64,000 bases of DNA, from the NCBI GenBank assembly GCA_947652115.1, contig OX393561.1:2345719-2409718 (forward strand). Reading direction: 5' to 3'. Both the position numbers and the translations under genes were made by a program. The stretch's first letter is position 1; each line of letters opens with the position of its first letter. This DNA comes from Blastomussa wellsi (lineage: Eukaryota; Cnidaria; Anthozoa; Scleractinia; Plerogyridae). The notes beneath the pieces were generated by a model. That model worked only from the letters and a program-made list of their open reading frames with translations, ran no database searches and had not been told where the DNA came from. Positions 52,001 to 62,904 of the stretch are shown here, in pieces.

Positions 52001-52184
52001 GCAAAGCAAGGCTTTAAATTAAGTTACATTCATTTATTTTTTTATTTCAGCTCCAATACGGAAGTCAGCGAAAAAGCAGGATGAATCTAAAAAAGCGTGC
52101 AGGAAAAAGAAGTATCACAAAAGACACTGCTTCTGTGTAACGCCGCTTGTTTTGCGCATGCCTCATTTCCCAAGGCTGTGGTGA
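46013..52184 (+). CDS. Unrecognised secreted protein: acidic, poly-Arg, Gly-rich and Cys/His-rich blocks (4 exons, ~439 aa)
   Basis: Function unknown. Exons: ATG at 46013-46015 (last three bases of exon 1), 47272-48265, 50123-50311, 52051-52184; GT/AG, phases 0, 1, 1. A hydrophobic signal peptide (FLFNMLIVLSVFQWPVLS) is followed by a KR/SPQ furin-like site near residue 58. Next come a Gln/Thr/Ala region with repeated LAQATGQTPIVTRQ, an acidic block (DDDGDDDMDCDD, about 173-209), RRRRRRRCRR, and a Gly-rich GGTGGIGG region (about 261-330). Exon 3 has 25 Cys and 14 His in about 52 residues (CCHHCCHHC). Exon 4 is Lys-rich and ends HCFC plus 15 residues. The composition suggests extracellular metal or mineral binding, such as a skeletal-matrix or structural protein (inference). 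An internal Met at 47290 is an alternative start. The last exon is least certain. Confidence 0.6.
46551..46901. mobile_element. MITE with GGGGCGGGGATGCTCGTCG ends, in intron 1 of the secreted-protein gene
   Basis: AAGGGGCGGGGATGCTCGTC near 46564 is mirrored by GACGAGCATCCCCGCCCCTT near 46857-46876, and the flanking G/C runs are mirrored too. A partial copy of its right half is at 50450-50546. Confidence 0.65.
49711..49929. mobile_element. MITE with ~77-bp inverted ends, in intron 2 of the secreted-protein gene
   Basis: The left ATAGACCTATTCGGCTAACG mirrors the right GTTAGCCGAATTGGTCTAT, and similarity runs about 77 bp inward on each side (TCATGTGATGATTTATTTGG against its complement). Distantly like the element at 55391-55594. 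Confidence 0.7.
50450..50546. mobile_element. Right-half fragment of the GATGCTCGTCG MITE
   Basis: GGGCCACGCCCAGATCGGTC, GACGAGCATCCCCGCCCC and a terminal C-run of about 17 match the right half of 46551-46901. It sits in intron 3 of the secreted-protein gene. Confidence 0.65.
50878..50959 (-). tRNA. tRNA-Ser(GCT), copy 1
   Basis: An 82-nt class II tRNA. Acceptor stem GACGAGG/CCTCGTC with discriminator G, D arm GCCGAGTGGTTAAGGC, anticodon loop CTGCTAA with GCT at 50926-50924, a long variable arm (GTGC/GCAC), and T arm GGGTTCGAATCCC. It reads serine AGC/AGT codons. It lies antisense within intron 3 of the secreted-protein gene. CCA is not encoded, as expected in eukaryotes. Confidence 0.95.
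51589..51924. mobile_element. MITE with GGTACTCGCATTATACATGAC-type ends
   Basis: The left GGGTTACTCGCAGTATACAT mirrors the right ATGTATAATGCAAGTATCCC, and the inverted match runs about 38 bp to TCCGACG/CGTCGGA. The interior repeats TATTTTTTGGG. Left-end fragments occur at 60888-61015 and near 14985. Intron 3 of the secreted-protein gene. Confidence 0.65.
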
Positions 52185-53080
52185 TCATAGCTTATACCCA
52201 GATCTTACTCCAACAAGACGTTCTCGAGGGTCTGGATCGGCTGTTTTATTTGAAGAAAGCTTCTTATACAATTTTTTAAAATCTTGGTCTGCGAAAAAAA
52301 TGATGTTCACTTGCATTTGGTTATCATAATTATAAACGAGCACAAACTATGTATGTAGATACGGTCTTAATTAGACTCCGTATCAGCGAATGATATATTT
52401 TCATGATACCTTTTTTACATCATGGTTTCTCTCAAAACCATTCAAAATTAATGAACAACAGAACAACACCGATTTTCCGAAGGACTGATTTAATCAGGAA
52501 AATTGGTAGGAGTTGGGCTAAAGTAAACCCTTTCAAGGTTGACGATTTCTTTCTTTTCGAACTTAATTTAATCCTGTTAATCAGTCTTTGAAGCGACCGA
52601 GGCCTAATTAATTAAAACAATTAATTTACATGGACTGTTCCATGAAATTACTGTGAGCGGTAAGTAGAATGCTGACGAGAGGTTGAAGCAGGAAAAACAC
52701 GATAAGCTCATTAAACGACAGAGTCGGAGTCGGAATCGTAAGCGGAATCCGTCGGTTACGATCTAGTTAAAACTAGATTGTCGGAGTCGCAAGCTGAAGC
52801 GGAAGAATAACCAACCACAATGCTTTCTTCAGTCACTCCGAGCACTTCTTTTGTTCTCGGAGTCATAAGCGGAATCCGAAATCGAAAGCGTTGCCGTTTA
52901 TGGGGTCGTGCATTTAAGCTAACTGAAACTTAAGAAATAGAAATGTATTAAAGTCGTCTTAATAATACAAAAAATTGTCAAAATTGGAACTGCGCTGACA
53001 ACTCCTGCGATTTGATTTTCACTATATCACAGCACTCGTGACTCCGCTTGGCTCCGACTCTGATCTTTCGCAAGAGAAAA
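52185..53080. other. Intergenic stretch with GGAGTCGGAATCG repeats
   Basis: 52720-52900 repeats GGAGTCGGAATCGTAAGCGG-like text in both orientations (also CGACTCTG near 53056), likely a further transposon relic. 52480-52600 resembles the sequence just downstream of the two plus-strand tRNA-Ser copies. No gene seen. Confidence 0.4.
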
Positions 53081-54340
53081 CCAGACTTGAAAGCGTATTG
53101 CTTTCCTCTTGAGGCATTACCAAAACGTTCGTGACCCTGATGAATACTTCCACAAGTGAACAAACTTATATTCCGCATAACAATCAACCGAAGCAGAAAA
53201 TAATGATTTTAACTGATCGATCGTTCGTTGGTCACTTCTTTCCATCCAGTCTTCGCGTTGCATTTCTGATCGATTCCGGCATCTAAGAACTGGAGACGAT
53301 TTTTTAATACCTATCCTTTGAAAGACACATTACAAGCAGTGATCAACGAAGGCCTGGCCAATACCGCGAAGGCCTAGTAAAATAGCCGTACAGGAACGAG
53401 GCAAGGAGAAACAGTGATAGAAGTCTTTTGGCAAGTGCCCCAAGATGTGATCTTATTAACACCAGTTAACACATGAAACTTTTCCTCAGGCAGTGATCAA
53501 CTCCTATTTTCACCTTAGTAGCCTTTTAACCTGCAGACAGCTGATGGCGGTTGTGGATTAAATTTTGGGGGAAATTTGAACTAATGTAGTTAAAATTTCG
53601 GGAAGTTTGAGATTTTTCGACAATGTCTCCCAGGGGACGATACTCAACGTTTTTACAGATATTATTTTATATATGGTGAGTTGGCGATATATGTTTTGGG
53701 GAATTGTATGGATACTTCTAGATGAGCTAAATAAATTATCGTATTTGTTGTTGTTATATAAAAGCCAGTCATTTTTGTAATAAATTAATCGTGCCAAAAC
53801 TTTGAGAAAAACTAAAGTATTGACAACACTGAGAAACCTTCGATTGGTTGGTCATCCCAAACTCTACAAATCCTCCACTGAAGTTTTCGACTTTGTGAAA
53901 ATCATCGCAAAATTATGGACACTACGTTTTTGATTTGCAGAATGTTACTATAGTAACCATCAAATAACGAGGGAGAATCCAGTCTTCGCGCGCGTTGCAT
54001 TTCTCATGCTGATCGATAAAGGTATCTAAGAACTGAATATGATTTAAAACCTCTCCTTTGATACACTGATCAGAAGCCACGACGAGGTGGCCGAGTGGTT
54101 AAGGCGTTGGACTGCTAATCCAATGTGCTCTGCACGCGTGGGTTCGAATCCCATCCTCGTCGATCCTTTTAAGGAACTTATCTTCTAGCTTTAAATTATC
54201 AAAAAAATCACCAAAGGAATGAAGGAGAACTGTTTGGAGCTGGGGCAAAGTAAATTTTTTTCAAGGTCTTCCAATACGTTTCGTTCTTTTCGAACGTTTT
54301 GAAATCCTGTTAATTTATACAATCAGCTCTTTTAAAGCGA
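53080..54340. repeat. Segmental duplication unit A (with tRNA-Ser copy 2)
   Basis: Diverged matches to unit B in the same order: CTTTCCTCTTGA...CCAAAACGTTCGT (about 53101), GGAATTGTATGGATACTT (about 53700), GGTCATCCCAAACT (about 53850), the tRNA, then GGTCTTCCAATACG (about 54266). Confidence 0.65.
54081..54162 (+). tRNA. tRNA-Ser(GCT), copy 2
   Basis: Identical in sequence to copy 1 over 82 nt. Anticodon GCT at 54114-54116. TTTT follows at about 54167-54170 and can serve as the pol III terminator. Part of duplication unit A. Confidence 0.95.
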
Positions 54341-54904
54341 CAACCTGTAGGCATAATAAATAAATATATTTATAACAAGTGGTAACCAAAGGTTAGAAAG
54401 TGCGGCCCTAGATGCACTTAATCCATTGGCTCCTGTGCCAGCCGAAACCAGTCGCGCGAAGACCCCCCCCCCCCTCCCCTGGACTTGCCATTCCGACCAA
54501 ACCGGTAGGGAAAAGCACGTGCTGCCCTTTCCCTCCCTCCCTGGAGACATAACAGTTTTCCTATTGCTCTCCAGTAAATTAGGGCCAATAAACCAATCAG
54601 AATCTGTTTTCTGTCCTACAAAGAAGTGTTTCCTTAATCCGCGCGTGCAAAATCTACAGGAAAATCATGGTGCGCCATGGCGAGCCGTGGCGCTTGTTTA
54701 CAAAATTCCAAGGCCTTGTTTTTCATTCTGAACACAGAAATTTCCCTCTTTGGAGCGAAAACTGAAAAGTAAAAACACCGATCATTTTAAAGTTTCTTTT
54801 ATTAAGATAAAAATCATGATGTAAAGGGTTCTAAAACATTGCTAACGAAGGAGTCATCTTTTAATTCGACGGCCGCGAAGACATGCTGTCATGGCGGTTT
54901 TTGA

Positions 54905-55100
54905 ATGTAATTTGGTTTTATCAACTGGGTTGATAATGTCAATTGGCCACCGTAAAGAGATTCAAGTGCTGACGTTTCGAGCGTTAGCCCTTCGTCGGAG
55001 CGAATCAAGGAATTGTGCGTCGTGTGTCTTTATATACAGAAAGATGGAGCTTCGCTATTGGCTGGTGCCTGGTAACGTGAAAACTTCGGAATAAGTTAGT
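54905..55100 (-). mobile_element. Solo PLE terminal fragment, same family as 16177-19906
   Basis: Runs from TAATTTGGTTTTATCAACTG to GAAAACTTCGGAATAAGTTA with only a few changes from the left end of the large PLE. It contains the hammerhead-like 48-mer (54959-55006) with the same U4C core. No coding sequence. Confidence 0.8.
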
Positions 55101-55390
55101 TAGTTCTCTCTAGTTCTCTCTTTTCTTAGGACTGTTTTCTAATATTAACTGGTAATTATTGTAAGTGGAATGTTGCTGAGATGTGATGCCGGAACAGCGC
55201 TGGTAAGCTCATAAAATCACAATGCTTTCCTCTTGACACGTCACCAAAACGTTCGTCGCCCTGATGAAAACTTCCAAAAGCGAATAAACTTATATTCAGC
55301 ATAGCAATCAGTTGAAGCATGAAAGAAAAATTTAAATTATACAGTGAATGAACCAGTTAGTTCAATAATTTTTGGACTTCACCAATGTCT

Positions 55391-55594
55391 CTAATAGACC
55401 CCTTTAGCTTCGTATGTAAATTGTCCATTTCAGATCATGTGATGCTCTCCAGAGAATTTGTCCTTTGTTTATCTGCAAATTATTCATTCATTTTCACGTG
55501 GATTTTTTTGAATTTGAAAGCAATAATTCTCAAGGGTAACATCACGTGGTCTGAAATGGGACAACGAACAAACGAAGCTAAAGAGGTCTATTAG
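55391..55594. mobile_element. MITE with CTAATAGACC ends, 204 bp
   Basis: The left CTAATAGACCCCTTTAGCTT mirrors the right AAGCTAAAGAGGTCTATTAG, and CCATTTCAGATCATGTGATG mirrors CATCACGTGGTCTGAAATGG. Inserted within duplication unit B. Confidence 0.7.
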
Positions 55595-55885
55595 TGTAAT
55601 TACATCTCCTTAAATGTTACCGCTGGACGCATTAATCACCTGTTCCACCAAGTGGCCATTCAAAAAGTCAATCATTTTGTTCTCAATATAAAGGATATCT
55701 GAGACATTTCATTTTACTTGACGGTTGACGGTAAAAATATTGCGTTTTCGACGGTTGATGGTTAATTTTTTCATCATCTAACGTTTGACGCGGGTTAACC
55801 CCATTAAGACCCTCGATATTCCACATTTTTGGCACTATTTTCATTTACACACAGTACCGCGCGCTCAATTGATGAGCGTTTTTAA

Positions 55886-56074
55886 GGCGGTGGCAAACGA
55901 GAACACATTGCTGCGGACACAATGTTGCTTATGACGCTTCTTTGTGCACGCAAGCGAGGAAACATTTGCTGCGACACAAAATGTTTTTGAATAAATGCAG
56001 AAACGTTTCTTGTCTCGGAAACTTTCGGACACAAAATTTGTGTCCACAATAATGTGTCCTTGTTTGCCACCGCC
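55886..56074. mobile_element. MITE with GGCGGTGGCAAACGA ends, copy 2
   Basis: GGCGGTGGCAAACGA at the left and its mirror TTTGCCACCGCC at the right. The interior is rich in GGACACAA/TTGTGTCC, as in 27260-27476. Inserted within duplication unit B. Confidence 0.7.
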
Positions 56075-56442
56075 TTTAGCGTTCAAATGTTAAGATAACT
56101 TCCAAAATATATGGTGAGTAGGGAAAATATGTTTTGGGAAATTGTATGGATACTTTTAGTTGTGCTGAATAAACTACTGTTGTTTTAGTTGTATTAAATT
56201 ATAGCCAGTGATTTATTTTTTTAGTAAAGTAATTATTTCAATGCCAAAACAATGAGAGGTAAACACAGAACATTGAAAACAGAAACCTTCCATTGGCCGG
56301 TCATCCCAAACTGTTCACTGAAATTTTCGACACTACAGTTTTGATTGGCAGAATGTTGCCATCAATAACGAGTCTGATCGATTCCGTCATCTAAGAACTG
56401 AAGATTTAATTTCTATCATTTGTAGCAAACATAATAAGCAGT

Positions 56443-56524
56443 GACGAGGTGGCCGAGTGGTTAAGGCGTTGGACTGCTAATCCAATGTGCTCTGCACGCG
56501 TGGGTTCGAATCCCATCCTCGTCG
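56443..56524 (+). tRNA. tRNA-Ser(GCT), copy 3
   Basis: Identical over 82 nt to copies 1 and 2. Anticodon GCT at 56476-56478, with TTTT shortly downstream. Part of duplication unit B. Confidence 0.95.
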
Positions 56525-56967
56525 ATCCTTTTAAACGAACGTATCTTTAAGCTTTAAATTATCGCCACGATCCAGACTGAAACACCAAAGGACAAAGCGA
56601 ATCATGAAAATTGTTAGGAGCTGGAGCAGAGTAAACCCTTACAAGGTCTTCCAATACGACTTCTTTCTTTTCGAACTTACCAGTTTTTGGGATAAATTAA
56701 TTAATTAACTGAATGAATTTCCCCATTTCCTTTGCAAAGTCCCAGCTTCTCAGGGCGCATGGATCGTAATGCAACACAGACCATATGCCATTAACAACAA
56801 CGCTGCCCTTAGGCGCATTCAGACATTAGAAATCTGCGCATCTCAACGGCAGCCGGCAGTATAGTTTCCTCGAAACCTCGGCATCAATCAGTCTCTAAAC
56901 TGTACCTGGTATTCTCTCTATAAAGGATTAATTTGACTAGACGATTTTCTGCGTTGTTGAGACATAA

Positions 56968-59900
56968 TTAGCTTTTATCTTTAATAACTAGTTCATCTTG
57001 TAAAGAGGCTAAATCGTTGAATTTACTCGTATTAGGAAATGGGTGTGGTATCGATGTCTCGAAACGAATACCACCCTTCCACACCATGACAGGTACCAAA
57101 CGCTGTTTAACCCTTCTTAACTGTGCGTTACAGTCTTCAAGATTAATATCAACGTCTTCAATACAAGCAACCGTGATATCTGCCGCATGGCCAGATTTGA
57201 GCGAGCCAATAACGTCGCTTAGACCAATCACAGCTGCGGGTGTCATGGTAACAGCTTTGATGACGTCAACCAAAGGCATTCCCACGTGCAGCATTTTCGT
57301 CATCACAGTCAACAAATCGTACGCGGGCCCCTCTACAGACTCTGCGTGCAAGTCAGAACTGATAATGTCTGGCCAAAAGCCTTCTTTAGCACAGATCTCT
57401 GCAACAGTCCACGAGAAAGCCCCGCATCCGTGCCCCAGGTCAAAAAGTACCCCTCTTTTGCGAGCATCGTATATGTCTTCATGGATTTGTCCATTAACCG
57501 GATTGATGATGGTGCTCGGCCAGCCATGAAAGCAGTGGGTGTATATATCTCCAGCACGTAAGCTTCCTGGACAGGAAAGCTTGTCTTGTCCTAAACCGCC
57601 ATTAGAGAAAAAAAGGCACATTTTGAACTTTAAAGGCCTCAAAATTTTTAATGGAGGAAGTTCAAGCCAAATAGTACTAGGAGAAACAGTAATAGAGGTC
57701 TTTTAAGGTTACTGATAACCTTTTCGGGTGCCTTTCGGAAAATGTTTCGTACACGCGTCATTTTCGGTTAAAGTACATATGACACGAAATTTTTTTCTCT
57801 TGATTCTTGTAGTTGAATATCTATAGAAAAAGTGCTGGAAAAATCTAAAAAGCATTTTTTTTGCTTTTAAAATACGCGCAATTTGCCTTCAAATTTGTCC
57901 CCGTCATCCCGCGGCCAAAATCGCACGTGATATCCGAACGTGACGTCACATTCTGTACCTCAATGAAACTTTCAGAAGAGTCCGACTCAAAGGAATCATT
58001 AGAATCACTGGACATCTTTGCCTTTCAATGCACTATCTGTCCACTACGAAGTACTGCAGAATCCTCTTAGCGACAACAGACTTTCGCGGCAAAGGTACAC
58101 AGTGTGACGTCACGAATAACTTCGCCGTCGATAAACTAGGTCCCAGTCTCTGGGACAAATTTGGAGGGAAATTGCGCGTATTTTGAAAGCAAAAACAATG
58201 CTTTTTAGATTTTTCCAGCACTTTTAGAGCTTCGAAACGTTTTCTTTAGATATCCAACCAGAAGAATCAAGAGAAAAAAATTCGTGTCATATGCACTTTA
58301 AGCAATGGCTAACTATATATCTATGGAAGGGTTATGAAATGTAGAATCCAAATATATAAAAATCTTGGACATATAGCTTCGATTAGCACGCGCGACCCTT
58401 ACAACTTGAAACCGACGATGTTCACTTCGCTGAATAACCCGCCTCCGCATTATCTCTCGAGCTTACAGCAAAACAAACTGCACTATATCAATCAGTGTGT
58501 CGGGCTTTGAGGATCTTTGTATTGGTGTCTGACAAAATAGGCTCTGAACGGTTGGCCAATAGAAAATTTTCCGTTTCACGTCATGCAAAGAGGTGACGCA
58601 GCAGAGATATTTCGAATATTTTTAAAGCCCGACACACAAATGCACCAATATCCTATGATCATTTCGGCCAAATTTCGTAAAAATACGACAAATCTACACA
58701 CCCTATTAATTCTTTCGAAGAGAGGTTATTCGTGGAAAAATAAAGGCTGGTGTTCACTAGCGCATAAGCATACGTGCTCGTGCTGGTAGTGAAAACCAGT
58801 TTCACTAGTTTTCACACCCTGTCAACGCGGGTGTGAATGCGGCCATGCCGCCGACCAATCAAAATTTAGCAAACAGCCCCCCTGAAACTGCTTGTTGCAA
58901 AACAGTCTCGAATTCGCGAGTCCGACTGAGTAGAAATAGCACTGGAATCCTTCTTCTCGCTATGCTCTTGTATTGAACTGTGGTTTTACTAGGCCTCCCG
59001 GTTCCGGTTCCCACCCATTCCTTGGTGGCTACCGCTTCTTTGTTGCTAATCTGTTGCAAAATATTACGCCATATTTTAGCATTTTTTCTGTCTTTCCCGG
59101 TTCCCACCACCATGGAAATATCGCTTCCTGCCTAATCTCCCCGCTCCCGCATGCCATACATCTCTTGCTCTCTATTCTCTTGGGTTTCCATCACCCTGTC
59201 CAACTCCAAATATAATTAAATTGAAAATACACTAACCTGCATGCTGCACTGGAATTGTGGAAAATGTGTGATGTGTCATAAGTGGAACGTTGGCTTCTGC
59301 TGACACATCCAGAGCTCTCCTAATAACAGCAAGGAACCATGGCAACTAATAAAATGCTTGCAAATTCATTATCTTCAAGATTCACATTCATCCAGCTGTA
59401 TAAGATACCATTCTATCTTCAACAACAACACCAACAAAACATGTGGGTAGTTGCGATAGCATCTTCCCTCAACCAATTGGTGCTAAATAAAATCACAGGT
59501 TCATTTGTACCAGAAGGCCTCTACTCCTCCATACCAATTCACCTACTTGGACTTCTGGGTGAAAAGAGGCAAGTGGAGCCTCTTACCACTGTAATGTATG
59601 TTAATTACTTGTAATACATTATTCACTTTGTAACATACTCTGTATTCATTCATTAGAAAGTACTGTATTTTACGCGTGCTCTCATTGGTTGATAAGTGTG
59701 TTTAGCTGAGAGTACGTAAACACAGTTGTGACCATTTTAATTGTGTGCGTATTTTAAGAAATATTTTAAAATCAATAGAGGACTTTTCCTGTGTTAACAT
59801 ATATGTAGCCTTGGGAGAATTCTTGAAAGTTATGAAAACCCTCGACTGTGTTTTGGGTTTGCATAACTGTCTCAAATTCTTCAAAGCCCCTCGTGTTTAG

Positions 59901-62610
59901 ATGAGGCTAAGTAAACACAGAAAAAGTCCTCTATTGCTTAAATAGTCATGTATAGTGTAAGAAATGTGTTCTTACCCATGCAAGAACAAATATGCATTAC
60001 AGTGAGGACGCTCAAACCATGAACACTTGACTTTTTGTCTGATTATCCAAAGAGAAATCTTCATTCAGACAAAAGGATTAGCATTTTTAGCCCCCAAGAA
60101 ACACTAATCCTTTTTTCTTACAAGAAGAATGCTCATTGCATTAATCACAAACATGTAAAAACATTTCAAGTGTTCGTGGTTCGAGTGTCATAACTGCAAA
60201 CATTCTATATTGTGAAGCTTTGATTACAGTCCAGCAGACTTGAGTCTAAGGTTTGGCCCAAAATAAAAGAACATTCTACCTGAAAGCTTCTTCTTCATTG
60301 ACCCCATCACTTGCAGCACTTGCTGAGAGGCGAACCTTAACTCCAACAATCATGTCTTTGTTTTGGTTTATGCACTCAAGGCAGAGCTTAGAATCAACTT
60401 GATTTAGTGAATCACATTCCCCTCCTTTAACTGTCACAAAATAAGAATAAAGAAGACACATTTTAGTCCTGAAGGGAAGGAAAATTCTTGGACACTGATT
60501 TGTTTCATCTCCAAATGCATGTTACTCGGACGTAGCTAGGAATGAATTTAGTTATGTTGTGCTTTGAATTGCTCTCTGCTTGCAAACAACTCCACCAATA
60601 AAAAATGACAGGTAAACTTTGCATACCCCAACCAGTGCATCCTGCCGATGCCAGTCCATGAGATGCTATGTGAAGTAAAGACAGTACCCTGGTCTGTGAG
60701 TTCTCGGCAATGAACTTACGAAGACCAGGGAAGGTTGTGGCTCCTGAGACAAAAATGCATAGAATTAACAAATAATATTTGAAAGTTGTAGAGATCATTG
60801 CTAAGGTCAGTTACAGTAAGGGATGTGCACACTACAGTTTTTGTATTGCTCACCCAAATGAGGAATTAAATTTCAGGACCAAGCCCCAGGAGGGGTACTC
60901 GCATTATACTTGACTTGGCTCGCATTATATGTTTTGAGTTGAAAATTTACATACTCTGTATTTTTTGGGTCAAGCCATCTGTCACGTATTTTTTTAGGTC
61001 TTAAAAAATATGCACAGCACCATACCGTATTTACTTGATTGTAATCCAGAAAGAATAATTTGCCAAGGCTGGGTTATATTGAGTTGGCTGTACCATATTT
61101 GTTTATAAGTGATGCTCCCACTAAGTGCCACATTTTGGTAGATGTGGTACGGCACTTTATCTTGGGCAGCATTCTTTAATATTTTGTCCTCTCACATGCA
61201 GAAATTAGTCGAGGTGGAACTTAACTGGAAGAAACCCTTAATTGGCTAAACATGTTATCCTCTAGGTAAGAAATACTCCAAGAAAATGCCTTAAGCTCTG
61301 CTAATCACGGGAAAATTAATAAGTGACCAGATCACCGTTTCAACATTTTAGAGGCTTCTATTATGCTTCTGAAGTTGAGATCAAACACAGTAATCAAAGT
61401 GCCACAGAACCCCTAACTCCGAGAACGTGACAATATCTCAACCACTCAAATATCAATGGGGAGCATAAAGCCTTAATGCTTGGCTTTTTAACCAAGCCAC
61501 CAAGAAGCTGCGAGAATCCTCATAACTCGTCATATCCACCTCCGCAATGATTTGTCAACCCACGTGGAATCGCTGGAAAGTAACATGAAATAGAACTTCA
61601 AATTCCCCACCCAATATGAGTTATGAGTAAGGATCAAATTCCCAACACTCAGGAAAGGCAAAGATGTCAAATGCCTGGGGTACATACATACATATGGGGT
61701 ATGCAGTGGTGTATCTAGGGGAGGGCCCCAGGAAGCCCCCACCCTCTTGTGGGTGAAACTTTTAAGGCTTTAAGGGCCAGAAAATTTTTTGGGTTCCCAC
61801 CTTAGAAAGTCTGGATCCACCACTGCTAGGCTCAGGGGGAGATGTTGAAGCTTCGATTTCACTGGTAGATTATTCAGTAGATCTGCTCAAAGACTCCTGA
61901 TTTGTAAATATTTTTATTATTTTACATTCATGTTAAAGGGGTGACAACTTGAAATTAAAAAGAACTGTTTCAGCAGCACCACCAATAATTCAATCCTGAG
62001 GTCTTGAAAAGAGGGGCCAGGTGGGTGGCATCAATAGGGAAGATATCAGTGACATCACCCATTGTCATTAATGTCCCAACCAGAAAACTATTGGCTGGTC
62101 AAACATAGCCTGCATCGCATACGGGCAAAATATTTCGTGACACGTCCGGCTGCAAAGCAGGCTAGTGAAACAAAGAGCTATTTTGTTTAACTTGTTAGCT
62201 ATTTCAATAACAAAACAATGTTTGTTTTAAATTTACTACAAAAAATTTAAAGTACTTCGTTCAACAATGTCATTCATACCTGCACTCCCTGCATCAACAA
62301 CAGTTGTGACACCCCTAACAAGACACGTCTTGTCAGCATCAATTCCCAACGGCGTAGCATGTTGATAAACGTGCACGTGACTGTCAATCAAACCGGGTGT
62401 TACAATGCAGTTAGATGCATCAAACTCCTCAAGCGCTTCCCCTTCAAGATGAGGAGCAACAGAGGCAATCATTTTACCTCTGACTCCAACATCTGCAATT
62501 GTGTCCAAGTCTCTAGATGGATCTATAACTCTACCATTGCGAATAATCAAATCATAAGGAAAACACCCATCCTGCGCCGGTACCTCCTGCGCCATCTTCA
62601 TCGAATACAT
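56968..62610 (-). CDS. Amidohydrolase of the EF_0924/Atu3266 type (5 exons, 426 aa)
   Basis: Metal-dependent hydrolase, probably a deacetylase or N-acyl-amino-acid amidase (family inference; substrate unknown). Exons on the minus strand: 62610-62280, 60743-60627, 60430-60280, 59319-59237, 57566-56968 (1281 nt); GT/AG, phases 1, 1, 2, 1. All metal-centre residues of the superfamily are visible: HVH (78, 80), a bridging Lys in IVGVKVR (181), His in THHTFS (216/217), His in YTHCFHG (238 or 241), and Asp in IISSDLH (299). The N terminus reads DLIIRNGRVIDPSRD and the C-terminal beta-sandwich includes LKSGHAADITV, both classic for amidohydrolases. Best fit is a family known mainly from bacteria, but the four introns show a genuine animal gene. 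The start at 62610 could be 62595 (MAQEV). Divergent from the gene at 63451. Confidence 0.8.
57772..58297. mobile_element. TTAA-flanked MITE, second family, 526 bp
   Basis: Ends AGTACATATGACACGAA (57772) and TTCGTGTCATATGCACT (to 58297) are mirrored, with about 135-bp inverted arms (TGCTGGAAAAATCTAAAAAG against its complement). TTAA stands directly outside both ends (57768-57771, 58298-58301). Probably piggyBac-mobilised; the ends differ from those of the element at 285-861. It lies in intron 4 of the amidohydrolase gene. Confidence 0.75.
58302..59236. other. Amidohydrolase intron 4, remaining part
   Basis: A short inverted pair GTGTCGGGCTTT (about 58498) and AAAGCCCGACAC (about 58625) may be another relic, but its limits are unclear. 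No exon-like sequence was found here on either strand. Confidence 0.35.
60888..61015. mobile_element. Left-end fragment of the GGTACTCGCATTATAC MITE
   Basis: GGGGTACTCGCATTATACTT, then GAGTTGAAAATTTACA and TATTTTTTGGGTCAAG match 51589 onward. In intron 1 of the amidohydrolase gene. Confidence 0.6.
61703..61826. mobile_element. Small MITE with GCAGTGGTG ends
   Basis: GCAGTGGTGTATCTAGG at the left mirrors TCTGGATCCACCACTGC at the right; total about 124 bp. A half-site GGGGCGGATCTAGGGGG near 42704 may be related. Amidohydrolase intron 1. Confidence 0.55.
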
Positions 62611-62698
62611 GATGAGGATTGGTAACTAGTGTTTAGTCCTGAATGCGTAGCTCGGCAACGAATGCCTGATGATGTTTGCAGGTTTAATACCAGCAGTT

Positions 62699-62724
62699 TT
62701 TGTGTGGGATTTCTCCCACACAAA
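62699..62724. repeat. Perfect 10-bp hairpin in the divergent intergenic region
   Basis: TTTGTGTGGG and CCCACACAAA are separated by ATTTCT. It lies 89 bp upstream of the amidohydrolase start codon. Role unknown. Confidence 0.6.
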
Positions 62725-62904
62725 GTCAGCGCCAGCGATATTTATTTATTTATTATCTGTATACGAGAGTGAAGTGCTAGTCACGTGTTTTCTAGTTTGG
62801 ATGTGTCGAAGTGAGAAGACTGGGTTCCAGTTTATTGTGTTTATGAGTCCTGGGCGGCCATTTCTTCTTTATGGCGTTCCATCCCCGCCAAAATTCGAAT
62901 TGAC

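Larger units (their letters stand above)
55215..56700. repeat. Segmental duplication unit B (with tRNA-Ser copy 3)
   Basis: Partner of 53080-54340: matches near 55225 (GCTTTCCTCTTGACACG), 56140 (GAAATTGTATGGATACTT), 56306 (GGTCATCCCAAACTG), the tRNA, and 56644 (GGTCTTCCAATACGAC). It is longer than unit A because two MITEs inserted after the duplication. Confidence 0.65.

Noticed and set aside
57017..57529. 170-codon plus-strand frame
   Set aside because: It is the antisense shadow of the last amidohydrolase exon, which has the conserved motifs on the minus strand.
62699..62724. Rho-independent terminator
   Set aside because: The hairpin is perfect, but this is animal DNA, it sits upstream of both genes, and there is no role for such a terminator.
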